Of a stretch of 42,861 nt of DNA, positions 34,791-42,861 are shown piece after piece; position 1 is the first letter of the stretch, and the number at the start of each line of letters is the position of its first letter. The notes below the pieces were generated by a model. That model was not told the origin of the DNA. It saw only the letters and a program-made list of their open reading frames with translations, and ran no database searches. Made by a program: the position numbers and the translations under genes. Origin of the DNA: Anabaena sp. 54 (GTDB lineage: Bacteria; Cyanobacteriota; Cyanobacteriia; Cyanobacteriales; Nostocaceae); assembly GCA_900299285.1 (NCBI GenBank), contig OMJF01000111.1, positions 1-42,861 on the forward strand, read 5' to 3'.

Positions 34791-35426
34791 GCTCAAAACC
34801 TCTTCCTTTACTTCACTGCTGATTCGAGTACATCTGTTAAATAAAAATAGGCAATCCTTGCGTAACATTTCTCTTAGCCGAAATATTGAGAAAATCAATA
34901 TAAATCAATTATTATCCGGCTTGGAAATATTTATAAGCTTCACATAAATCGCTCTTTTTTATTACCTTGAGTGTCTGTGGACAAAAAGCTCTTAGCGGTT
35001 GTCTTAAAAGTTTATGGCGATTATAAATCGCTACTACACCAGCAAAGTCCACCTGCGTAGACTAACGAAAAATTAAGGATTTGAAACCTGCGTAGGCAGG
35101 TTTTGTCTGTGTAGATGTGATTTCTAATCGCCCAAATTAGACTTTTTAAACATCCTCTAATAAACAAGCATATGGCATTACTACCAATATGCTTGTTGTG
35201 CCAATCTGTGTTTTCTCGGTATAATCTACTGTAAATCGGTAGAAATATCGTAGTTTGATTCTATTGTTGCACAAATAAATAAAAATTGCAAGCATTTCTG
35301 AAAACAAATTTGTCAAATTTATTTATAGAAAAATCCCTACTTATGTATGAGGATTTATTCTATAAAATTATTCTTCAGACTTCTTTAACAAGTTTTGGAG
35401 ATTTATATGCTTGTTACAAAAGTTAA
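34791..35426. promoter_or_regulatory. 636-bp region upstream of ssuB with a dispersed repeat
   Basis: No gene is recognised. It must hold the ssuB promoter. It contains the inverted-repeat element 35016-35132. TATTTATAG and other AT-rich hexamers near 35318-35330 could be -10 boxes, but none is convincing. A small ORF at 35407 on the plus strand is antisense to the nitroreductase gene and is not called. Confidence 0.35.
35016..35132. mobile_element. 117-bp inverted-repeat element (GGCGATTA ends)
   Basis: The left arm (GGCGATTATAAATCGC, then CTACAC and AGCAAAGTCC) and the reverse complement of the right arm (GGCGATTAGAAATCAC, then CTACAC and GACAAAACC) are similar over about 45 bases. The element therefore folds into one long hairpin with an inner perfect 8-bp stem (AAACCTGC/GCAGGTTT, 35084-35103). 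It has no ORF. It resembles small palindromic MITEs of Nostocales. Confidence 0.6.
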
Positions 35427-36248
35427 TTATCGTAATTCAAATCCCAAATTATTGAGAATTTCTTTTAACCTATGCCTACCAGATAAAGATTCAGCCGAGG
35501 CCACCCTTTTGCTAGAATGTTCCGACCAATCACCAGGAATATTCAAATGTTGTGAATTGTAAAAATTTTCCATAATCTGGTTATATTCTGATATACCTTG
35601 ATCTTGATCTGCCAGGTTATATGTTTCTCGATGTAAAACTACAGATTGTGGTAGGCGTGGTTTAATTGCTACTTGGACGACAGGATCAGCATAACCCACA
35701 CACAAACCAAAAACACCAACTACATGAGGAGGTAAATTCAAGATTTGGGCTACCTCTTGTGGTTTATTTCGCAAAGCACCAATATATACAGTTCCTAATC
35801 CCAGAGATTCTGCTGCTACTACAGCATTTTGTGCTGCCAAGGCCGCATCTATTCCTGCCATCAAAAACATTTCTAAATAATCTAAACCTTCATGAGGTAG
35901 TCCGCGACTTTCGGCAATGTGAGTTAGTCTGGCTAAATCTGCTAACCATACTAAAAATAAAGGGCTTTGGCGAATATGTGCTTGATTATTGGTAAGTTTT
36001 GATAACTCTTCTTTACGATTTGCATCTTCAACTGCTACTACACTCCAAGTTTGAAGATTAGAAGAAGTAGATGCAGATTGAGCAGCAGCAATTAAAACTT
36101 CTAAAGTTCCTGGAGGTAAAGCATCAGGTAAATAGGCGCGAATGGAACGATGGGATAACAGAGTTTCTAGTGTTTCACTCCAGGGAATATCTGGATTAAA
36201 TTTATCATTACCATACCGATAATTTAGTAATTCAGTTGGGCTAGTCAT
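35427..36248 (-). CDS. Nitroreductase-family flavoprotein (NfsA/FRP-like)
   Basis: A 273-residue protein with the FMN-binding start HRSIRAYLPDALPP, AAQSASTSSNLQTWSVVAVED, and the dimer region GIDAALAAQNAVVAAESLGLGTVYIGALRN followed by VFGLCVGYAD. It matches NADPH-dependent oxidoreductases that use FMN to reduce nitro compounds, quinones or flavins. It lies 636 bases upstream of ssuB on the same strand and could provide reduced flavin or redox detoxification for the monooxygenases. That role is inference. Confidence 0.88.
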   Translation of the reverse strand: MTSPTELLNYRYGNDKFNPDIPWSETLETLLSHRSIRAYLPDALPPGTLEVLIAAAQSASTSSNLQTWSVVAVEDANRKEELSKLTNNQAHIRQSPLFLVWLADLARLTHIAESRGLPHEGLDYLEMFLMAGIDAALAAQNAVVAAESLGLGTVYIGALRNKPQEVAQILNLPPHVVGVFGLCVGYADPVVQVAIKPRLPQSVVLHRETYNLADQDQGISEYNQIMENFYNSQHLNIPGDWSEHSSKRVASAESLSGRHRLKEILNNLGFELR

Positions 36249-36249
36249 T

Positions 36250-36297
36250 GGATTTTGGATTTTAGATTTTGGATTTTAGGATTTTAGATTTTGGATT
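36250..36297. repeat. Short tandem repeat of GGATTTTAGATTTT units
   Basis: Directly upstream of the nitroreductase start, GATTTTGGATTTTAGATTTT-type units repeat with small changes for about 48 bases. Such slippage-prone tracts upstream of genes are common in cyanobacteria. Length change could alter promoter or leader spacing. Confidence 0.6.
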
Positions 36298-36389
36298 AAC
36301 CACACTAAACTAATAAATTTGGAGGATTGTGACGATCAAGGAATTGTTGGTAATAATTCCTAATTCCTAATTCTTGCTGTAAATGATTA

Positions 36390-36486
36390 CAGCTTACTTG
36401 AGTGAGGTAAACCGATAGCGGGCAAGATGCCCGCACCACAAAAGGACATTATTTATATCTGTACCTCATCAACCTGAAATACGCTG
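36390..36486. mobile_element. 97-bp MITE, second copy of the element found in higB
   Basis: It starts CAGC and ends GCTG, with TA on both sides (36388-36389 and 36487-36488). The interior repeats the GGGCAAGATGCCC block (36420-36432), a CACCACAA stretch and GTACCTCAT (36461-36469) at the same relative places as the copy at 622-724. Arms AGTGAGGTA and TACCTCAT pair internally. It is intergenic, between the porin and nitroreductase genes. Confidence 0.8.
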
Positions 36487-36544
36487 TAACAGGATTAAAG
36501 AATTTTGATGAACAAGAAATCCTGTAAATCCTGATTCGGAAGCA

Positions 36545-38332
36545 TTAAAATCTGAAAGTTGTACGCAGCCAACCTACTAAACTAGCAGGGTTGCTGGCAT
36601 CAGAGTTTGGTGCTGTCACCCAGATAAATCCGGGAGTAACTTCAATATTGTTAGTGAGTTTATATTGGTACCATCCCTCAATATGCAGAGAAGTATTCTT
36701 GTCAGCCTGACCCCTACCCGCACCTAAATCTACATTTTTACTTAGTCCTTTAAGTGTTGGTGCTTCACCTACAAAAATAGCCCCTAAACTACCTTTTTTA
36801 CCTAAATCGGGAAATGTTAGCCCTGTTCCCCAGTTCCAGACTTGACCATCTCCCTGTCCTAAATAACGATGGGCAGAATAGCCTACAAAAGCATTAGCTG
36901 TTATCCTTGGATTAAGTCTATATAATGCCCCAAGTCCATACAGATTTCCCACTGTTCCTTGATCAACTATGCCTCCGGCTGCATTGGCTGGGTTAGTGGA
37001 AATTGTACTATTGGCCAGATTACTCCCCGCAGCCGGTCCAAAATTTGTTCCACCCTGACCTAAAGTACCCGCAGGACTGTAGGTGTTAGCATAACTCAAA
37101 CCTACCCGGAAATTCTTTTTGGGGCTAAAGTATGTGATCTGTCCAAAGGCTACATATCTACCCGTAAACAGGCCATTCTTAGGTGAGGGATTGTCACCAT
37201 TAGGAGCGCTGTATGATGCCCCTAATTGCCACTGCTTACTGAGATCGTGGAGTATAGCAATTCCTGGTCCTACGTCCCCGTAGTTGAATACCATATTCCG
37301 CCGAGAAAATCGGGAAATACCATTTGAAGCAGACCCTTCAAATGGGTTTGTTGGACCACTTAAACCGATTTCATTAGCTCCATCAGATTGGGCAAAAATG
37401 TTAAATTGGGTCTTTTTGCCAATGGGAAAACGATAACGAATTCCACTAACAAAAACTTGATTTGCACCAAAAGCCGGACTAGCATTATCGGCAGTTCTGC
37501 TGTCAAATGTTCCAAAAATTCCCCCGGTTGGATTATTTGTGCTGAGTCCAGTTCCTGTTCCTCTAGGATTAGGAACTCCACCTAATGAGTTAATATTTCC
37601 ACCTGATAATGTTAACCGTAGTTGATCTTTACCAGTAAAACTACTATTTAATACTAGGCGTACCCGCTCTGATAGTGTAATGGTTGTAGGTGCTGGTTGT
37701 TTGGTAACGACGTTATTACCTGCTAAGACTCCACCCAGTACAAATTGAACTTCACCTTGGAGTTTAGTTGTTGTTGAAAACCGATTAGCTTCTAATTCTG
37801 TAGTTCGGGCTTCTATTGCGTCTAATCTGCCGCGTAATACAGTAAGTTCGGCATTAAATTCTTCAGTTAGTCGCTGTATAGTTTCCAAATCTGTTTTCAC
37901 CGCTAAATTAGATGTAGATGAGGCAATAAGGTTGTTGACTTGATTTAAACAAGCATTTAACCCTGCTGCAAATTCATAGCGAGTTAAAGCCCGATTGCCA
38001 CGGTATTTAGTATCAGAACCAACTAAGCATTTATAACGTTCTATGAGGGATTTTAATGACTCATAAGCCCAGTCAGTTGGTTGGACATCTGAAAGCTGGG
38101 ATACAGATGTCAATTGTGACTCATCAGATGGAGAGGAAGGTTCTGCTTGGGCAATTATTTGAGTACCGTTATCAGATTCAGGGATATTTATGTTGACGGT
38201 TGATATGTCTTTACCTGTTGTCTCCTTTGCTTCTCCTGTTTCACTGGCCAGAGTTTTTGTACTAGCTGTTAAGACCAAGAGGAATACAGACATTGGCAAA
38301 GTAAGCAATAAATTCCAAGCAATTTTTCTCAT
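36545..38332 (-). CDS. Cyanobacterial SLH-domain outer-membrane porin (OprB/iron-uptake porin type)
   Basis: From ATG 38332 (MRKIAWNLLLTLPMSVFLLV) the protein has 595 residues; a GTG 18 bases upstream is less likely. It has a signal peptide (~30 residues, ending LAS). An SLH motif follows at ~75-130 (VQPTDWAYESLKSLIERY, NRALTRYEFAAGLNACLNQV), then a coiled-coil (VKTDLETIQRLTEEFNAELT) and a long beta-barrel ending in WLRTTFRF with the terminal Phe. This is the major porin family of cyanobacteria, tethered to the cell wall by the SLH part. Next to the sulfur genes it may admit sulfonates, but the family is general. Confidence 0.93.
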   Translation of the reverse strand: MRKIAWNLLLTLPMSVFLLVLTASTKTLASETGEAKETTGKDISTVNINIPESDNGTQIIAQAEPSSPSDESQLTSVSQLSDVQPTDWAYESLKSLIERYKCLVGSDTKYRGNRALTRYEFAAGLNACLNQVNNLIASSTSNLAVKTDLETIQRLTEEFNAELTVLRGRLDAIEARTTELEANRFSTTTKLQGEVQFVLGGVLAGNNVVTKQPAPTTITLSERVRLVLNSSFTGKDQLRLTLSGGNINSLGGVPNPRGTGTGLSTNNPTGGIFGTFDSRTADNASPAFGANQVFVSGIRYRFPIGKKTQFNIFAQSDGANEIGLSGPTNPFEGSASNGISRFSRRNMVFNYGDVGPGIAILHDLSKQWQLGASYSAPNGDNPSPKNGLFTGRYVAFGQITYFSPKKNFRVGLSYANTYSPAGTLGQGGTNFGPAAGSNLANSTISTNPANAAGGIVDQGTVGNLYGLGALYRLNPRITANAFVGYSAHRYLGQGDGQVWNWGTGLTFPDLGKKGSLGAIFVGEAPTLKGLSKNVDLGAGRGQADKNTSLHIEGWYQYKLTNNIEVTPGFIWVTAPNSDASNPASLVGWLRTTFRF

Positions 38333-38350
38333 TTTGATAACCCCACACAC

Positions 38351-38703
38351 ACACCAATAACCGGTCTATTTAGACTAGTTTTGTATTCGTAATGACACGA
38401 AAGCCTATAGTAGTAACTAAATTACCTTATTTAATTAAATACGGTAACTTGGTCAATTTACTGTAGTTAATCTTTGATAGATAGCAGCATGGCATAAAAA
38501 AATTAGAATTTGAGTATTGCTGGATACATTTTTTAAAATTTTAAATTAATTGTTACAAAGGCTTGTATATCTAAATTTTGTATGGTAATATGCAATCTCA
38601 GGTATTAACTCCATTAAATCAATAGAGTTAGTGTATCTTGAGGCAATAGTCATATTTTTAGTTTTTGTAGCAAAATGGAATTAAGGAGAATCATTCAAAC
38701 ATT
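38351..38703. promoter_or_regulatory. Divergent promoter region with a 26-bp dyad
   Basis: This 353-bp region separates the porin and the aldo/keto reductase. At 38422-38447 a near-perfect dyad runs TTACCTTATTTAA/TTAAATACGGTAA with a single mismatched pair, about 90-115 bases before the porin start. It is a good candidate operator. AAGGAG near 38683 precedes the reductase ATG and is its ribosome binding site. No other gene is seen. Confidence 0.5.
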
Positions 38704-39744
38704 ATGAAATACAACAAACTTGGTACAAGCGACCTCAATGTTTCAGAAATTTGCTTGGGAACGATGACCTATGGGCATCAAAATACTATTGAGGAGGCAT
38801 ATCAACAACTTGACTATGCTGTTACCCAAGGGATAAATTTTATAGATACGGCGGAAATGTATCCTGTACCACCCCGTGGTGAAACTCAGGGTAAGACGGA
38901 GGCTTACATTGGGGAATGGTTAAAGAAACAGCAACGGGATAAATTGATTGTAGCTACAAAAATTGCAGGTCCGAGTCGTCCTTTTTCCTGGTTGAGAGGT
39001 GGAAATAATAAAGTTGACCGTGAGAATATTACACAGGCGGTAAATGATAGTTTGGAGAGATTACAAACTGATTATATAGACTTGTATCAAATTCATTGGC
39101 CTGATCGTTATGTTCCTACTTTTGGACAGACAAGTTATAATCCAGAATTAGAAAGGGAAACTGTGCCTATTGCTGAACAGTTACAGGCATTTGCTGATGT
39201 AATTAAAGCGGGGAAGATTCGCTATTTGGGTTTAAGTAATGAAACTCCTTGGGGTGTGAGTGAGTTTGTTCGCATTGCTAATGATTTGGGATTACCTAAA
39301 GTTTTGACAACTCAAAATGCTTATAATTTACTCAATCGTAATTTTGAATCAGGTTTAGCAGAAGTTTATCGTTATACAGATGTGGGTTTATTGGCTTATA
39401 GTCCCCTGGGTTTTGGTTTTTTGACTGGTAAATACATAGAAAATCAACAGTTAGAAAATACGAGAATATCGCTGTTTCCAGGTTTTGGACAACGTTATTT
39501 GAAGCCCAATGTCCAAGAAGCGGTTAAGGCTTATGCTGAACTTGCTAAAAAGTATAACCTCTCACCTGCTCAATTAGCGATCGCCTTTGTCAAAAGTCGC
39601 TGGTTTGTGAAAAGTACAATTATTGGCGCAACGAATTTGGCACAATTACAAGAAAATATAGATAGTGTCAATGTGGTTTTGGAGAAAGAAATTTTTACAG
39701 AAATAGATGCAATTCATACTCGTTATCCTAATCCAGCACCTTAA
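38704..39744 (+). CDS. Aldo/keto reductase (Tas-like)
   Basis: A 346-residue AKR of the Tas/YghZ-like branch. The tetrad is Asp48 and Tyr53 (FIDTAEMY), Lys86 (IVATKIAG) and His131 (DLYQIHWPD). The insertion FSWLRGGNNKVDRENI after the lysine strand and the STIIGATNLAQLQENID cofactor end fit Tas-type enzymes. It reduces aldehydes or ketones with NADPH. It is divergent from the porin and not obviously tied to the sulfonate run, though SsuD and TauD both yield aldehydes that such an enzyme could reduce. Confidence 0.92.
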   Translation: MKYNKLGTSDLNVSEICLGTMTYGHQNTIEEAYQQLDYAVTQGINFIDTAEMYPVPPRGETQGKTEAYIGEWLKKQQRDKLIVATKIAGPSRPFSWLRGGNNKVDRENITQAVNDSLERLQTDYIDLYQIHWPDRYVPTFGQTSYNPELERETVPIAEQLQAFADVIKAGKIRYLGLSNETPWGVSEFVRIANDLGLPKVLTTQNAYNLLNRNFESGLAEVYRYTDVGLLAYSPLGFGFLTGKYIENQQLENTRISLFPGFGQRYLKPNVQEAVKAYAELAKKYNLSPAQLAIAFVKSRWFVKSTIIGATNLAQLQENIDSVNVVLEKEIFTEIDAIHTRYPNPAP

Positions 39745-39816
39745 CCGAGTTTTGTAAAAAATACAAAACGAGATTCTTACCTCGCTTAATAAGTAGCTTG
39801 GCACAATTAAATATAA

Positions 39817-39950
39817 AACCTCTCTCCAAACCTCTCCCCTGGTAGGGGAGAGGCTTTAACTCCCCCCTTCCAGCAACAAAAGTTTTTCCGCTTCCCTCTC
39901 CTCGTAGGAGAGGGTCAGGGAGAGGTAGGAAAGGGGGTTGGGGGGTTAGG
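39817..39950. repeat. CCTCTCC-rich inverted repeat
   Basis: The arms AACCTCTCTCC...CCTCTCCCCT-GGTAGGGGAGAGG and TTCCCTCTCCTCGTAGGAGAGGG...GGGAGAGGTA make two hairpins with a shared purine/pyrimidine bias, followed by GGGGGTTGGGGGG. It is the common CTCTCC-type dispersed repeat of filamentous cyanobacteria. A minus-strand ORF across it is not a gene. Confidence 0.7.
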
Positions 39951-39996
39951 TTGATATTATATTTTTTAACGCCCACTTAATAACTTAATATTAGTG

Positions 39997-41010
39997 ATGG
40001 TGAGAGTTGCTTTAGAAAAAACAATGTTACTATCTAATTCTGTTACTATTACTGATGTAGAAGCAGCGCAAAAACGGCTTTTAGGTATTGCTCATCAAAC
40101 ACCAGTAATTACCTCTGATACCGTCAATGAACTGACTCAAAGCCAAGTATTTTTTAAATGCGAAAACTTTCAACGGACGGGAGCATTTAAGTTTCGTGGT
40201 GCTTATAATGCCTTAGTCCAATTATCAGTAGAACAGAAAATCAACGGTGTGATTACCTATTCTTCTGGAAATCATGCTCAAGCCATAGCTTTAGCAGGAA
40301 AATTACTCAATATTCCCACAATTGTAGTTATGCCTGATGATGCACCAATAGTCAAACAAACTGCAACCCTTGGTTATGGCGCGGAAGTCATTTTGTACAA
40401 CCGTGACACAACTAACCGAGAAGAATTAACCAAAAATCTCGCAGCAGAACGCCAATTAACTTTAATTCCACCTTATGATCATCCTCATGTAATTGCTGGA
40501 CAAGGTACAACTGCATTAGAACTAATTCAAGAAGTGGAACAACTAGACTACTTATTAGTATGTTGCGGTGGTGGTGGATTAATTTCTGGTTGTGCCGTTA
40601 CTACAAAAGCACTTTTACCTAATTGTAAAATAATTGGCGTAGAACCGGAATTAGCTGATGATGCTACTCGCTCTTTTTACACCAAAACCCTGCAAACTGT
40701 CCATAATCCCCAGACCATTGCTGATGGTGTCAGGACTCCCAGTTTGGGCAAAATCACCTTTCCCCTAGTCTTGCGATACGTAGATGATATGGTGACAGTA
40801 TCGGATGCAGGCATAATTCGCACCATGTTCTTGATTTGGGAACGCTTAAAAATCGTTGTTGAACCTACCGGAGTTATAGCCGCAACAGCATTATTAGAAG
40901 GTGTAGTTAAAGCACTGGGGGCGAGAATTGGCGTAATTATCAGTGGTGGAAATGTAGATTTATTGCAAGTTAGTCAATTGAAACAACTTGATCATCTTTT
41001 ACATTACTAG
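39997..41010 (+). CDS. PLP-dependent threonine/serine dehydratase (fold type II; hydroxyaspartate ammonia-lyase/serine racemase-like)
   Basis: ATG 39997 gives 337 residues (GTG 39994 and ATG 40024 are alternatives). The PLP lysine is in TGAFKFRGAYNAL, the phosphate-side asparagine in SSGNHAQAIALA, and the glycine loop is CCGGGGLISGCA. There is no C-terminal ACT regulatory domain, so it is of the short, catabolic or racemase type rather than IlvA. It deaminates threonine, serine or hydroxyaspartate. No tight link to its neighbours is apparent. Confidence 0.9.
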   Translation: MVRVALEKTMLLSNSVTITDVEAAQKRLLGIAHQTPVITSDTVNELTQSQVFFKCENFQRTGAFKFRGAYNALVQLSVEQKINGVITYSSGNHAQAIALAGKLLNIPTIVVMPDDAPIVKQTATLGYGAEVILYNRDTTNREELTKNLAAERQLTLIPPYDHPHVIAGQGTTALELIQEVEQLDYLLVCCGGGGLISGCAVTTKALLPNCKIIGVEPELADDATRSFYTKTLQTVHNPQTIADGVRTPSLGKITFPLVLRYVDDMVTVSDAGIIRTMFLIWERLKIVVEPTGVIAATALLEGVVKALGARIGVIISGGNVDLLQVSQLKQLDHLLHY

Positions 41011-41166
41011 CTTAATTATCTAACTACTTGATTTTCTCTAAATTGATGTGTTACTCTTTATTTATCCTTAATCTACTGTTTCTTGATAGATTTATAGTAT
41101 TTTAAGAAAGAGTGATTAATAACACTGTCCAAAACCCGAGTTTTTAGCAATCAGGAATCTTATTTT

Positions 41167-41823
41167 ATGCCAAAAGATTGGTTAGAATGGCACGATCTTT
41201 ACAATACTGAACCCAAATTACAGCAGCGTTTAGAAATCGTTAGGGAATATATTTCCTATAGTTTGGATAACTCCCCAACAGGGGCTATTCGGGTAGTTAG
41301 TGCTTGCGCTGGTGATGGACGAGATTTATTAGGAACATTAGCAGATCATCCCCGCGCTAAAGATGTATATGCAAGATTAGTAGAAATTAATCCTGGGTTA
41401 GTTGAACGGGGACGTGCAACTATAGAATCATTGGGTTTAACAAAACAAATTGAGTTTATCAATGGTGATGCTACTGCTGCTGATAATTATGTAGGAGCAG
41501 TACCAGCAGATATTGTCATTGTTTGTGGTATTTTTGGCAATTTAGCTGATGAAAATGAACTCAATCGTTTATTAGGAAACTTGAGTTTTTTGAGTAAAAA
41601 AGGTGCGTTTGTACTTTGGACTCGTGGACATTCTAATGGTATTGCTTATTCAGAAACAGTGCGTAAATACTTCCGTGATTTTGGATTTGAAGAAGTGAAC
41701 TTTAAACTCACAGCCACAGGAGATATGGGAGTGGGGATTCATCGTTATTTAGGCGAAAATATACCTACACCCAAAGAAGAAAAATTATTTGTATTTTCTG
41801 GCGTTCCAAATAAGGCGAGGTAA
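41167..41823 (+). CDS. Class I SAM-dependent methyltransferase
   Basis: A 218-residue protein. The SAM-binding glycine motif is VVSACAGDGRDLLG (residues ~42-55), the acidic end of strand 2 is in ARLVEINPGL, and FINGDATAADNY and ADIVIVCGIFGN are motifs II-III. The substrate cannot be read. It ends 3 bases before the next gene, implying cotranscription. The region before it (41011-41166) is AT-rich with no other feature. Confidence 0.85.
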   Translation: MPKDWLEWHDLYNTEPKLQQRLEIVREYISYSLDNSPTGAIRVVSACAGDGRDLLGTLADHPRAKDVYARLVEINPGLVERGRATIESLGLTKQIEFINGDATAADNYVGAVPADIVIVCGIFGNLADENELNRLLGNLSFLSKKGAFVLWTRGHSNGIAYSETVRKYFRDFGFEEVNFKLTATGDMGVGIHRYLGENIPTPKEEKLFVFSGVPNKAR

Positions 41824-41826
41824 GAA

Positions 41827-42861
41827 ATGTCTATTGCAAGCACTACCATATCCAGTTGGGATCAATTATTAGAAAAAGCTCGACAAAATACCTCCGCTCG
41901 TCGAGTCAAAAGACCAGGACAAGCACCTTCTACTGCTCCTATCCCTAGCAGTCTGTATAAACTTCCTCCTGAAAGAAAACCACCAGTATTATTATATAGA
42001 GATAGTAACTCTTGGTGTCCTTTTTGTGAAAGAGTTTGGTTTGCCTTAGAAGAAAAACAAATACCATTTGAAACAGAATTTATTGATCTGAGTAATAAAC
42101 CGAAATGGTACACAGATTTAGTGCCAACAACCCTTGTACCTGCTGCTAAAATTGAGGGTAAGTTAGTTTATGAATCTAAAGACATTCTTTTAGAATTGGA
42201 AGAACACTTTGGCGAAACATTGTTACCTGAAAATCCAGAAGAAAATGCGATCGCCAGACAATGGATCGAAGATGCAGAAACCAATGGTTTTCGAGAGATT
42301 GCTTACAAATTTCTGAGACAACCTCCAGAAGATGCCAAAGAATCAGCAAATTTACAGGCAGAATTTGAAGCTAAATTAGATGAAATTGAAAAAAATTTAG
42401 GGAGATATCAAAAACCCTATTTTTTATCAACATTTAGCCTGGTAGATATTATGTATAGTCCCCATTTAGATAGATTGGCGGCTAATTTACCAGTATATAG
42501 AGGATATCACATCAAAGGAAATCCTCGTTTTCCTCTCATCAATGTTTGGTTTGCAGCACTTAAAAAACGTCCCGCTTACAACCGAGTGAAATCAGACAAT
42601 ATTACCAATAATTTACTTTTACGGCGGAGATTTGGTGTAGAACCTATTGGTAGTCCCTTACCTTTAGATTTAGCTGATACTGAATTTATTGAATATCGAG
42701 CAGAAGCAGCAGAAAGATTAAGTGATAATCGAGAAATTGCTATTAGCGATATTCTCAAAAATTCTGGAGTTCAATCTTTAGGTGATATCTCAATAATTAA
42801 GGACTCTGTTGATTTTCACTTACGATTATTAGCTGATTATCTCCTTAATGGTAATAACGAA
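41827..42861 (+). CDS. Large glutathione S-transferase-like protein (3' end outside window)
   Basis: Open from ATG 41827 to the window end (345 codons, no stop). The N-terminal ~45 residues are an extension. The thioredoxin-like domain has LLYRDSNSWCPFCERVWFAL with a CPFC active site, then TTLVPAAKIEGKLVYESKDI. A helical GST C-domain follows (ENAIARQWIEDAETNGFREI, YFLSTFSLVDIMYSPHLDRL), and then a further unassigned region after residue ~270. The CxxC type resembles omega/glutaredoxin-like GSTs, which act as thiol reductases or deglutathionylating enzymes. It follows the methyltransferase by 3 bases. Confidence 0.88.
   Translation, partial: MSIASTTISSWDQLLEKARQNTSARRVKRPGQAPSTAPIPSSLYKLPPERKPPVLLYRDSNSWCPFCERVWFALEEKQIPFETEFIDLSNKPKWYTDLVPTTLVPAAKIEGKLVYESKDILLELEEHFGETLLPENPEENAIARQWIEDAETNGFREIAYKFLRQPPEDAKESANLQAEFEAKLDEIEKNLGRYQKPYFLSTFSLVDIMYSPHLDRLAANLPVYRGYHIKGNPRFPLINVWFAALKKRPAYNRVKSDNITNNLLLRRRFGVEPIGSPLPLDLADTEFIEYRAEAAERLSDNREIAISDILKNSGVQSLGDISIIKDSVDFHLRLLADYLLNGNNE

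Noticed and set aside
35407..35560. Small plus-strand ORF (MLVTKVNYRNSN) near the nitroreductase end
   Set aside because: Most of it is antisense to the nitroreductase gene, with no ribosome binding site stronger than chance.
39817..39950. CRISPR-like repeated CCTCTCC segments
   Set aside because: The units are inverted rather than regularly spaced direct repeats, there are no equal-length spacers, and no cas genes are nearby. It is a known type of dispersed repeat.

Overview
The window is chromosomal DNA of a cyanobacterium, most likely a heterocyst-forming (Nostocales) type. The evidence is the many copies of the HIP1 octamer GCGATCGC, the AT-rich sequence, an SLH-domain porin, and the short palindromic and small dispersed repeats typical of that group. 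No rRNA, CRISPR array, intact insertion sequence or prophage is visible. There is one tRNA, tRNA-Arg(CCG).

Layout. 0-1.4 kb: the end of an SDR-family gene and a decayed toxin-antitoxin patch. The patch has an intact higA-like antitoxin, a higB-like toxin gene interrupted by a 103-bp TA-flanked MITE, and a GNAT-toxin fragment. 1.5-6.7 kb: salvage genes for nitrogen compounds, namely a cupin, an isochorismatase-like hydrolase, an N-terminal scrap of a dihydropyrimidinase-like gene, a nucleoside transporter and an exported gamma-glutamyltransferase. 7.1-9.2 kb: tRNA-Arg, pyrE and a TPR protein. 10-16 kb: two tandem NtaA/SnaA/DszA-type flavin monooxygenases, an amidohydrolase and an aldo/keto reductase. 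16.3-19.1 kb: a decay zone with a dead ABC exporter (in-frame stop, frameshift, two 23-bp repeat insertions), a second higBA locus collapsed by deletion, an orphan antitoxin and a small terminal-inverted-repeat element.

19.3-38.3 kb is a large sulfur-scavenging region. It holds a TauE/SafE exporter, a GST, a formylglycine-generating enzyme and its apparent client, an exported arylsulfatase. Next come a truncated bile-acid-type symporter joined to a truncated ABC permease, and an ABC ATPase with an AAA-associated tail. On the minus strand there is then a seven-gene run in transcription order: ssuB, a second sulfonate-binding protein, tauD, ssuA, ssuC, ssuD, ssuE. A nitroreductase-family flavoprotein and an SLH porin follow. 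38.7-42.9 kb: another aldo/keto reductase, a threonine/serine dehydratase, a methyltransferase and a large GST-like protein that runs off the end.

How the genes may work together (inference). The porin and transporter import organosulfur compounds. The exported sulfatase, matured by the exported FGE, frees sulfate from sulfate esters in the periplasm. SsuD/SsuE and TauD release sulfite from sulfonates in the cytoplasm, and TauE/SafE could export excess sulfite or sulfonate. The two DszA/SnaA-like monooxygenases with the amidohydrolase and aldo/keto reductase look like an uncharacterised catabolic module whose substrate cannot be read from sequence; an organosulfur or N-heterocyclic compound would fit. 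Several loci are decaying through MITE and 23-bp repeat insertion, so the island appears to be under remodelling.
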